From Mytilus trossulus (taxonomy: Eukaryota > Mollusca > Bivalvia > Mytilida > Mytilidae): a stretch of DNA of 64,000 nucleotides. Made by a program: the position numbers and the translations under genes. Below, piece by piece: positions 20,269 through 30,900 of this stretch. How positions within the stretch are numbered: position 1 is the first letter of the stretch; every line of letters begins with the position of its first letter. The stretch lies in NCBI RefSeq assembly GCF_036588685.1, contig NC_086378.1, positions 16,285,578 to 16,349,577 of the forward strand, in the 5' to 3' direction. Under the pieces are notes generated by a model that was not told where the DNA came from, did no database searches, and saw nothing but the letters and a program-made list of their open reading frames with translations.

Positions 20269-20813
20269 ATGTTCCGGACCATCATGACCATATGAGTATT
20301 TGGACCATATGCATATGGTCATGACTATATGGTTATATACTCATATGGTCAGGGTAATTAACACTCTAATACAGTTTACTTATAATACTTCTAAACTCTT
20401 CATATGGTATGACCGTTCATTAAAAAGACGCTATCATACAGTTAATTTTATTATTTATTATAATCATGATAATAAAACAATTTGCTTAAATAAAAATTAA
20501 AAGTTTCACACTGAGTTAATTTTTCTTTCTTGTCAAAACTATAATAAACACATTTTATACCAATGGTCATTACCGATGGTCGTTACTAATTTGTTATTAC
20601 AATTGAATGGCGATATGTCGACTTCAAAAAAAAATCAAAAAATTTCTTAAAGAACTGCTACACAAGAAGTCACTGCAAAGTAACATAGTTTATTTAAAAA
20701 CGAGTATTATACTCATATGGTCCAACCATACACATACAGTCAGACCATATAAGTATACGCATTTGGTCATGACCATACGCATATGGTCCAAATACTCATA
20801 TGGTCCGGAACAT
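20269..20813. mobile_element. MITE with palindrome-rich ends, copy A (545 bp), in Helentron copy 1
   Basis: The ends are ATGTTCCGGACCAT and its reverse complement. Each end holds a run of short palindromes built on GACCATATG/CATATGGTC and ATACTCATAT. The interior shares ordered blocks (CATTAAAAAGAC, TGTCGACTT, TACACAAGAA) with the element at 21039-22041, so both belong to one family. No transposase frame. Confidence 0.75.
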
Positions 20814-21038
20814 ATACTGTGTATCTCGCACAAAAATGTCAAAATCTAGGTTGTTTATTTAAAACTGTTTACATACAAAACACTGGGCATCATAAATCAA
20901 TCTAGTTATATGCTATATCTTAATGCAATACATAAATTACCATGTAAAAATAAACAAGACTAGTTGCAGATTTGCAAACACAGCAATTTAAGGTTGAATT
21001 AACGACAATATTTTGTTTTTGACATGTTTGATATGTAA

Positions 21039-22041
21039 ATGTTCCAGACCATATGAGTATTTGGACCATACGTGTATGGTCATGACCATATGGGTATATA
21101 CTCATATGGTCGGGGTAATTAACAGGTTTACTTCTAGTTGTCACGTCATTAAAAAGACACTATCAAAGGTAATTTTATTATAGATCTATACAAAAATTAA
21201 AAATAACAAGATGAACAAAATGAAAATAAGCAGTTTCACACAGTAAATTTCATCACTAGTCAAAACTACAGTAAAAACATTTTTTTTCTTCATTTATCGA
21301 TGTGTTATTACGAGTGAATGGCAAAATGTCGACTTGAGAAGATAACTTCCAAAAATATCTTAATATACTGTTACACAAGAAATCAATTGTTTTACTACAT
21401 GTACTATAAACTGACGTAAATTCAACATGATAAAGACTCTAATAATTTGCTTACTTTTGAAACTTTATATAATAAGCATTTATTTAGCAGTGCAATATTC
21501 AGACTTTTTATGCTAATACGTGTTTTTGTTGTCAAAAAATGAATGACGTAACCGGCAAGGACCCTAGTTTAATTTTCTAAGTTGACTGGTGATATGATGC
21601 TCTTCAGTCTTGTTACGATAATGGAGATCTAGAGCTTTTTAAAAACATCGTAGACACATCAGAATGACCAAGGACCCAAGAAAAGCTATGTTACTGTATG
21701 GAAATAAATGTCACCCTACGCATACAAGCAATAATACCATTAGCGATGAAAAGTAGCTTTGGCATAATTATTTATTGCTATTTGAATTGTAAATAATGCA
21801 ATAGCATGTACAAATCATTGTTTTTTATAAAGTTTTCTAATGCATATTATTGAAAAACAAATACCTCTATGGTCCAAATATTCATATGGTCCGGCCCGTT
21901 AATAACCAAACGAGTATCATACTCATATGTCCGACCCATCGTGTACGGTCGGACCATACGCGTATGGTCGGACCATATGAGTATACGCATATGGTCATGA
22001 CCATACGCGTATGGTCCAAATACTCATATGGTCCAGAACAT
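21039..22041. mobile_element. MITE with palindrome-rich ends, copy B (1,003 bp), in Helentron copy 1
   Basis: The ends are ATGTTCCAGACCATATG and its reverse complement, with inner GACCATACG/CGTATGGTC palindromes. It shares interior blocks with copy A but carries about 450 bp more, roughly 21400-21840, so copy A is an internally deleted form or copy B has an insertion. Confidence 0.75.
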
Positions 22042-23189
22042 AAACATGGTAAACAAGCAAGTTTAAGTAAGCACTATTTATCATTTTATTACACAGCAAA
22101 ACTTACTTCGTAAAAAATTTAATTAAAGTTCTGTGTTTATGGTGCTTTATATAACTGGTAAAATGTAATAAGACTAATCGAGATCATGTTGAACATCTGA
22201 AATCACTTTATTTGAATAATTATGTCTTTTACAGAACTTTTTGAAGGACTGGTTATTCAAATTAACTTAATTTTCAATACAAAAATTTAGTAGACATGGT
22301 AATTATAAACAAATACTCAAATATATTTATATTTATATTAGTTACAGGGATTTGCTTTCAAATAACAAAGAACATCGACCAATAAGAATAGTGAGAAGAA
22401 AATGCCGAGAACTATAAGTATTTATGTAGCAGATGTAAGAACAGTGTCCTGATTTTTGTGTCCAATATCATAACGCTATTTTTAAATGATGTAATCTGCT
22501 TTGTTGTAATAGAATTCTTAAAAACAATATGCAAATATGAACTCTCGCGAGATGTTCAAACAGGTAAATCCGAGATGATTTACATTCTTGTTTTGATCTT
22601 CGTAATAATTAAGCAAGAAAATTACGTTGTCGTTATGCGTTACATTTCACACAAAACAGAAGTCCAGTTATTTATTAAAATTGTTTTTGTCCTTAAGTTC
22701 TAACCATTTCCGGTCATACGTGAAACATGTGACTAACATGTGATAACGCCATTACGGCTGGATGTATGAAATACTAGGTCTAAACATTGTTTTTGTTTCC
22801 AACAGGATGTTAGCAAACATAATCTGTAGACTTGTTTCGTCTTGTTAAAAAGAGGAAAATACAATTGTCAAAGAGATGCCCCGGTGGTCTGTTATTTTTC
22901 CGGTCGGATAAACAGTGGTTTGCTACAGTATAAGTAAGGGTTAGTCTGAATGACAAATGGTTGAATTGGAATCGTACGAACTGCCACATTTTCTAAAAAC
23001 CTTTTATCAATAATTAAGCTAGTGATTTATCAATTCTTAAATATCATCTTTATGACAGTAAATCAACATGATTATAGATTTTAGTTTTGTTAAATAAAAT
23101 AAATTATCCGTCTGTCTGGACCATGTATTTTCCTTCGTAATCCTCTAACCAACGACAAGTAGCAATTCTTGACTATTACCTGATTACAT
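22042..23189. other. Non-coding, copy 1
   Basis: No supported gene. An acceptor-like TTTTTGTTTCCAACAG at about 22790-22805 on the plus strand has no matching open exon that I can trust. Confidence 0.45.
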
Positions 23190-23293
23190 AGGCACTTGTT
23201 TTTGTCAATGTGATGCTTACTATCCACACTCTTACGAAATGATTGTTCGTACGGGTGTGGATCACAACCGCACATTGACAGAAACAAGTGCCT
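23190..23293. repeat. 104-bp near-perfect hairpin, copy 1
   Basis: The outer arms AGGCACTTGTTT(T/C)TGTCAATGTG pair over 23 bp with one mismatch. An inner ATCCACAC/GTGTGGAT stem continues to a loop of about 7 bases (23239-23245). The size and shape resemble a microRNA precursor, or a tiny foldback element. Confidence 0.7.
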
Positions 23294-23341
23294 GTGTGTT
23301 ACGTGCCTATAACAAGTTAACAGATACTTCGTTGTGCTTAC

Positions 23342-23484
23342 CTTAGGAACGATATACGAATGTCGATAGAAAACTGTTTCTTCAATAATGTAGTTGTACA
23401 AACTAACTTCGAAATGTAAACCTTGGAATGCGAGCAAACAAAATAAACCAAAAAAATCATGCAAAGGAAATCGGAAGAACTTTT
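23342..23484 (-). other. Possible captured exon, copy 1
   Basis: On the minus strand the frame is open across a segment bounded by TTTTAG|AAAAG at 23485/23484 and a good donor CCTAAG|GTAAGC at 23342/23341. The translated segment has a hydrophobic stretch (FFGLFCLLAF). The start of the longer open frame is a TTG, not an ATG. Helitrons are known to capture exons. The protein is not recognised, and the 143-bp segment may be fortuitous. Confidence 0.25.
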
Positions 23485-24059
23485 CTAAAATTTAAACAAA
23501 CGCTGTCTGGATATTAAATCCGGATATAATATATTTGTAAGTCCCAGCTCTCAAAAATAAAATATCTAATCTAAATACAAATCTGATTATCACCTGTGTA
23601 TATTGACCATGATGGACAAAGACGATACATTTTCATCTGTATTGTGTGAATTTTTAAAGCTTTACTTTGAAGAAAGAAAACAACATAGTGCTCAATCTGT
23701 AAATTAATAATTACAATCTGAGTTATCTCTCTTTATTCACTTTCTGAAGTTTAATATCATTTACACTCAAATGACTTTTGTGTATCATCTATGTTATAAT
23801 GTACTGTATCTAATTGATATAATCAGAGCGATTTGAGTGTTAAAGATCGTATGAAAGTGCATATGAATAATCGTGTTATTTTTTTAATGTTAGAAAGGGC
23901 CATGTCTGGCCATGTAATAAGGAAATTCAGAATTTGAATTTTTGAATTTGAATTTGAATATTTATCTCTTTTGTAACAAGTTTAAATCTGGTTTTTATAT
24001 TTTATTGCCTGAAATAATGGAGACAATTGTCTATTGTCAACTTTCAGTTTAAAAATGTT
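23485..24059. other. Non-coding, copy 1
   Basis: A short TTGAATTTGAAT tandem lies near 23930-23960. Nothing else to name. Confidence 0.45.
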
Positions 24060-24780
24060 GCTCCCAGTCTCAGTTGATAGCTTTTTCACACTGATTCAAA
24101 ATATATAGTATATATATATGATTCCTACATACTTTTGCCTGTATATTAAAGTGAGATATTGGGTACGTTCATTTACAGGTGACTTACAGGCTGACTTGAT
24201 AATTTTCTGTCTAAATATTTTTAGCAATAATCAGTTTATGTATTTCTATGACAAAATATTTGGATTCTAAGTACTTTTTGATGAAAAAATTGCAAAAAAG
24301 ACTACTTCCGGTTTTCTCAAGGTCACTTCCGGTAGTCATTTTTCAAGGTCATTTGTCACCTAACCTTTTGTACAAGGTCAAATGCCTTTATAATGAACTT
24401 AGTTGAAGTTATAATCAAATAACCTCATATCAAGACATTTCAGGGGCAACAACTCCTATAAGATGCCATTAAATTGTATAAGTCTAAACGTAGCATATCT
24501 TCATTACAACAAAGCTGACATTTTGCACTAGTTCTGTAATATGTATCTTTCAAAACGTCGGAGAAAATGCAAAATCAAGCAAAAGTCACAATTGAGAACT
24601 TGACCTTGACCTTTGACCTTGACCTCATTTTCTAAGTTAGTACCTAGGGGACTCAAATAAAATCATTCCAGGGTTATACGGTTAACTGTTTATGAGTTAA
24701 ATAAACATACCGACAAATTTATTTTGTAAAGGTAGATAACTCCTATAAAATTTCATCGAATCGCTTCGATCCAAATACGC
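24060..24780 (+). repeat. Bivalve-type interspersed repeat, copy 1
   Basis: Contains paired ACTTCCGGT phrases with AAGGTCA blocks (24300-24390) and a TTGACCTTGACC run (24598-24630). I recognise this style from bivalve intergenic DNA. No coding frame. Confidence 0.4.
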
Positions 24781-25023
24781 CAAAAATTACTGAGGATGTA
24801 ACGAACAATTTGTAAAAAGAATTTTGTCGCTATCTTGTTTTGTTACGAAGAAGATGCACACAGAGGATAAACAGTGAAAAGGGAGATAACTTTTACATAG
24901 AAAATGGTTTGCCTTAGCAGGGTGAAATTTAAAAGCGCATAAACTATACGATACCATATGAGAAATATCTAAGCGACATATTGCGAAACAAACATTTTGC
25001 GCAAGAACAAAATTTGGCGGAAG

Positions 25024-25056
25024 AAAAAAAAAAAAAAAATAATAATAATAATAATA
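25024..25056 (+). repeat. A16(TAA)n microsatellite of copy 1, broken by insertion of copy 2
   Basis: Sixteen A are followed by TAA units up to 25056. The tract resumes at 46725. Joined, they give (TAA)9T then CAG, the same as the intact tract of copy 2 (A15 and (TAA)9T at 46636-46678). Confidence 0.9.
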
Positions 25057-25065
25057 ATTAAAAAC

Positions 25066-25086
25066 CAATTGTTCAGAGAACAATTG
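25066..25086 (-). other. 3' terminal hairpin of Helentron copy 2
   Basis: Identical to 3455-3475: CAATTGTTC stem with a 3-base loop. The 13-bp subterminal repeat follows at 25088-25100. Here the hairpin abuts the (TAA)n tract of copy 1. Confidence 0.87.
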
Positions 25087-25100
25087 AAAGTCTTTCCACA

Positions 25101-25960
25101 TCAAAGAAATTATAAAATGAAGCAATTTTTTCGTATAAGGTGATAATGTGCTACTTCCGGTGAAGTTTCTTCCAGTCTCATATGAAAGCTTCTTTAAGAT
25201 TGATTCCAAAAATATAAAGTTTCTATATACTTTTATCTTCTATAATAATAATATATATGACTTACCATTACTAAAAGCCATGGATTCAACAACCATGCTA
25301 AAAGTCACACCATCCTTCTTTGATGATTAGTGTTTATCAACTATTTCACCTCATGGCAGTTGTAATTTTATATATTAAACAATGCACAAGAGCTAAAACA
25401 ATTGAAATTTCTGTAGAATGTTAATTTTCATTCTGTAAAATATAAATTGATGATCAGTTAATTATAAAGAATTCATGGACAATGTCTAAGTTGTATGTTG
25501 ATTCTACTGCATATTTTTGGTAAACTAATTTTCAAATGTAAGTCATTAATGGTCACTGTAAGAATACAACATAACATTATGAAATAAACATTCACATATG
25601 TGTAAAAAACTTTATGAAATTTTCTATTCTAGTAATTTATCTTGATTAATTGATTGGATCTTTTTTTGCTTTACATCCAGTGGCAAATGTTTCATGCATA
25701 TTCAGGATGACCAAACACCTAAATAACTACAATGGTCATATACAGTATATGTTGCCAGAGCCCTGTTTGTTGTCAGCACTAAGTCATGTTTCAGTGCTGA
25801 CATCCGCCTCCTACGACGGGGACGAAGGGTTGGACTTCAGGAGGCATAATTTTTTTAAGTTATGTCATTCTTAAAATCAAAATTAAAGCTGACATTCGTT
25901 TAATACTGAAGATATTGTTGTTGTTTTTTTGGTTCTACATGTTGTTTCTTTGTACCCTCA
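25101..25960. other. 3' non-coding region of copy 2
   Basis: Same content as 3490-4349, including the 9-bp stem-loop (25772-25801). Confidence 0.5.
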
Positions 25961-27922
25961 TTAGTCATATGGAACAACTATTTTCAGTGCCTCATGATAG
26001 CTGTAATATGTTGGAATAATTGTAACCTGTGTATCATGACATCCTTTTACATACACATGATCAATAAGAGTTCCACCTTCTGTTGTTGGACTACTAACAA
26101 GTTGTCTGAAACCTTTTGATAACATGAAACTTAATACTGTACAGCCACCTTTCAAAATATCTTGATTGAAATCGCCAATTACAACAACTCTTTCTGATAA
26201 GTCTTCCAATTTACAGATTAATGTTTCCATGTTCTCCATAAATTTTCCTAGATTATACCTCTGGGTTCTGTAAACAGTAGCAACAAAAACATTTCTACTT
26301 GGAATCTTGAAAACTATACATTCTAAGTTTGATGTCAAGTTGCACAATTCTGTTTCTGAAGAAAGCTTGTGAAAAACACACACACCACCATGCTGCATTT
26401 CCTTTAAAGAAGAATAATAAGAATCATCTTCTTGAAAAGCTAGAGATCTGGGCAAATGAAAACCATCATATCCAACCATTTCAAAGCAAGTGAATTCTTG
26501 ATTAGCCCAGGTTTCAGTAAGACAAATGTAATCCGCACTTCTAAAGTCTGGATTTTGTTTAATATCTTCTGCATGAGTCTGTAAACCTTGAATATTGTGA
26601 TACATTATCTGGAAAGATTGTGTATGTTCCTCTGCTGTATTCTCCATTTCAGGCAAAAATCTTGTCATTTCTGAAACACCCTTTACAATATCAGGATCGC
26701 AGAAGATTTTCTTGTCAATTTTTTCAGCTTCTATGCTTTCAATGTGTAAACCAGATTTTGATGTAACTCTGCTAAGGGCTACATATGCCTGACCATATGT
26801 GAAACATTTATTCAGATCAACAACACATTCTTCAACTGTTAATCCTTGAACTTTGTGAATTGTGCAAGCCCAGGCTAACTTCAATGGAAACTGTTTTCTT
26901 ACACAATTGCTTAAAGGAATGTCTTCACTTGAAGGTTTCAATCCAACACAGTGTTTTCCACTGATGAGTTTTTGTACCTTTGCATTTCTTCCTACTCTTT
27001 CATTGTCAAAGTGAACATATATTATACTTGGGAGGGAATTTGGTGAGAAGTCTTTGATAGATATAACAGTTCCCATTACACCATTTACTAAACCATCTGC
27101 TGTGTCCTCATTCTTGATTAGCATTACTCTTGCTCCCTCAGCTAAAAGAATAGATATTGGGAGACAGACATCTGACTTTAAACAATGTACTTTTTTCAGA
27201 GTCAATTTCCCCGAAGTTTTGTCTTTTTGGAAATCTTGTGCCTCAATCAGTTTTGATTCTGTACATTGCTTCATTATCATCTCCTTGTTAAAGGTGTCAA
27301 CCTCTGCATTTGTAGAATATATGTGCAAGGCTTCATCGGGGCTATCACCAAAGCAGTGTTGTAATGTTTTTTTATCAGATGATGACAAACTTTCATTTTT
27401 CTGCTTAACACGCAATCTATTTAGTAGTTCAGCAAACATTCCATCCTCACGTTGACGCATTATTTCATCCAACTCGGCAATTTCAAACAAGCCATTCCAT
27501 AGCTGATTTGAGGGATTAGAAGGGTCATCTACATACAATTTGTCTACCCTTTTTGTTCGAACAGGTGGTAACTGATAAAAATCGCCAACAGCAATTATTG
27601 AAACACCTCCAAATAAACAATTGTCTGGTCTTTTTTTAACCTGTCTGAGTCGCTCATGAACGAAAAACAACAATTTCTTATTGACCATTGAAATTTCATC
27701 AATTATCAAGATTTGCAAATGTTCTAACTTTGATCTGAGCGAATTAATTTTGTCTTCACTAAGAGTTGCATGATCAGGTGAGAGTGATTTGAAAATTCCA
27801 AGAGCACTATGAATTGTCAATCCATGGATATTAAATGCAGCCGTTCCAGTTGGAGCTGTTAATAGAACTGTGAGATCATCTGGATTATTTGTTGTTTGTG
27901 CTAATATTCGAGTTGCTTCATA
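25961..27922 (-). pseudogene. Helicase remainder plus EEP endonuclease of the copy 2 transposase, downstream of the stop codon
   Basis: After the premature stop at 27923-27925 the same frame stays open to the natural stop at 25961-25963, about 653 codons. It carries the rest of the PIF1-like helicase (IIDEIS, GDFYQLPP, IHKVQG, ALSR) fused in frame to the EEP domain (HNIQGL, LTETW, GDFNQD, LIDHV, then Ser-Tyr-His). This fusion shows what copy 1 lost by its frameshift. There is no ATG directly after the stop; the first lies at the Met of the helicase ISMVNKK segment. Expression would need read-through or internal initiation. Confidence 0.88.
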
Positions 27923-30900
27923 TTAAATACATTTGATCAAGTGACTTTTACCCGTTCCAGCTCCTCCAGTGATAAATAAATGTAAAGGCTCTGGTGTTTT
28001 TCCGTTTGCTTTTTGAATGCACCAATCTCTTACTTTATAGAGAATTCTTCTCTGTTTCACATTCAAACTTCTTAGCCTTGGAATAACTTCATTTTTTGTG
28101 AGAGAAACAGACAGCAAATTAGTTCCAACAGATGATGAGCTCTTTTCATTCAAATCTGGTATTGATAAATCCTCCTCAATCACACTAGATACTTTGCCTT
28201 CATCTATACATTCTCTTCTATTCACTTCTGCTTCTGGGCATAACTCACACCAAGCATCTTCTTTAGGATCTTTTTCATGAAATTGCTTTTCTGCTTCCTC
28301 TAAATCATGACCATTTTTCACAAAGTCTGACATGTTTTTGATAACAATTTCTTTCACAGAACTTAATGTGTTATCCCCTTGAAACTTAACTCTTCCACAT
28401 GTGAAGAAATTCTCATATGTTTGAAATAAGAGTGGTTTTAACTGTTCATCATATCTGTATGGCAAATACAGTTGCAAAATGCTTTGATAATATTTTTCTG
28501 GGGAATTTTCCGGAGAGAAACGAGGATATTTTATAACTGCAGGTGAAGTTCTTGTGCGTTTTCTAATATACCCAAGTGAGCCATCAAGTTTGAAGGTTGT
28601 GTCTTTATTAATTTTCTGTGGTAATTGTGATTCTAGAATAACACTGTATTCAGAAGTGAATCTTGCAAGACACAATTTGATAAAGATATCAATATGTGGT
28701 CTTCCTTTATATCTATCAACAATGTTGTTCATCCAAGTACTATTTTCATCTTCATCTTCATCTTCACTGTCACTATTATGTCTTTTTCTTTTAGAAGACT
28801 TACAATTTTGTTGTTTCTCTAGGTCTTTCAAAGGAACGCTCATTCTACATGGATTTTCACCAACAGGTATAAATTCTACTTTCCTTGAACACTCTCGTAA
28901 TCTCAATCCAGTAACTCTAAACACTGCTTCTTGTGCGCTTATCTCTCTATGGTGTAAATATGAAGTTCCAACTTTTTTCATAGTCTGTTGAGCATTTAGA
29001 TTTCCTTCTTCTGCTTCATTTTTAGTCTGTTGCAGGAGTAATCCTAGCTCTCTCTCAGCTTTACTTATATAACTTATAATGTATACAACACAGGAAAATG
29101 CATCCAAAATATATTGTATGTCCATATTTGCATCCCAAGCCCTCAAAAGATGTGGGTTATACTGATTGGTGTATATTTCATTTGGCTGACGTTTGAGAAC
29201 TACTGTATTGCGATTGGTGATAAAACGATAATATGTTTCGAAGCTTTCTTGAGCAAGTCCTATCTTCTTGAAAATTTCAGAAACATCTAAGTTTTCATCT
29301 TCATGCTTTTTTATAACTTCCCATAAGTCGGACAATATTTCCTTTGCTAATTCTTCATCGTCCTTTGAATCTTCATCTGGATCACTTGGTTCTGAGATAA
29401 ATGTTCTAGTTGAGGGAGGTCTTGGGAAATTAAAACGACATACTGTTCCCTTTTTCTTACATGATTTTGAATGTTTTTTACTGTGTTGGTGTACTGCCAT
29501 AACAATGTCATGCAATTCTTTGTCTTCCTTTTCATCTGGTATCTCACATGTTATGTACTTGTCAATAAAGGTAATAATGTCATCAATATCATCTTCGCCA
29601 AATTTTGGAGCATTTTCTACCCAAAACAAACAATGTGTGTGGGGAGAACCTCTTTGTTGAAATTCAACTCGGTAAAAATAGTCGATTACTTTCCCTATTG
29701 GTTGAGCTTCTGACATGATAACATCCTTCAGAAACATATGAAATCTATGATCAAACATTCTTACTGCTGTAACAGGATTGCTACACAGAACTTTACATTT
29801 TTCATCCCATGTCATATTTTCACTATTTCTCGTGTCACCTTGCTGTTTTAAAATTATGTTTATAATTTCTGACCATCTGAAGTCTGCAGAAGAAAAAGAA
29901 CAGAAGAATGTGGGAACTCCTAACTGTCTTATCATTGCAAATATATCTTTTTGTGAGCTTTGCCAATAGGGAGGAGTTCCACGAATGGGTTTTAAATATT
30001 TTATAGCTTCATCTTTCTTAAATAATTCTTTTAAGGTTTCCTTGTTGCAAAGCATTTCTCTTGTAACTTTCTTTCCTTCTTTCGAAAAAGGACATTGTTT
30101 TCTAAGAGATATCTGAACGTTTGAAATCACGCTACTGAGCTCTGTTAAATATTGACTGAAAAATATGTAGTTGGTATCTCTAGCAAATCTATTTTCAACA
30201 CTCATTAATCGAAGATTAAAGTATCTTCCAATTGTTAGTTTTTCATCACGGTCTTCATCCGAAGTATTTTTACCTGATGGAAAGTGCACAGGAAAGGTTT
30301 TAGCTTCAATACCTGGTTCTTTTAGAACACTAAGTGGATTGTTATTTTCTGCTGGAGCTAAATTAAATACTTGATCAAAGCATAAATCTAAAGCCTCTTG
30401 ACCTATGTCAGCAGGTTGTAAACAAGTATCTAACTGAACACCACGTAACCTATCATCAATATAGCTATACTGTTCGCTTTCTTCTTCTCTTTCATTGCTT
30501 TCTTTTGAAGACTTTGACATGTTTGACGCATCTTTCTGTATTTTATTATTCCTGACCGACTCAGTAGAATCAGATTCAGTTTCATCATTCACTACTTCAT
30601 CATCATTTATCTCAGGAATAGGGTTTATCCATTCGTCATTGATAGCGACATCTTTATACCATACGTTTGTATCCTTTAAATACACAAGTGCTTGCTCCAA
30701 ATGGTTTGGTCTTACAAATTGATATTTTTCATAGCCTTTGTAGTTGAGCTTTCTCTTCAGTTTAACCTTAAGTAAAAGACTTTCATCTTCTGATCGTGGT
30801 AGTATTGTTGTAACTTTTGTCAAATCAGACGGCACACAAACTACAGGTCCATGAACCCCTTTTTGTCCTCCTTTTGGTAGAGCCATTATCTTCATGAATG

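Larger units (their letters stand above)
3446..25056 (-). mobile_element. Helentron (Helitron2-type) copy 1, main part; the last 57 bp of its 5' end lie at 46725-46781
   Basis: This is a rolling-circle transposon whose gene runs on the minus strand, so its 3' end is at the left. The 3' terminus carries a perfect hairpin (3455-3475) preceded by a 13-bp subterminal repeat matching the 5' terminal hairpin. The gene (HUH Rep, PIF1 helicase, OTU and EEP domains) places it in the Helentron branch of Helitrons. Copy 2 interrupts it in a (TAA)n tract at 25056/25057 and its last 57 bp reappear at 46725-46781. Main part plus remnant total 21,668 bp, the same as copy 2. The outer 3' flank fits a T^T target on the element strand. 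At about 21.7 kb this is large for the group. Roughly half of it is non-coding. Confidence 0.88.

Noticed and set aside
25040-25090. Interpretation as a rolling-circle concatemer (3' end joined to 5' end)
   Set aside because: The internal junction joins the 3' end to the middle of a microsatellite, not to the 5' hairpin, and the missing 57 bp are found at the outer edge.
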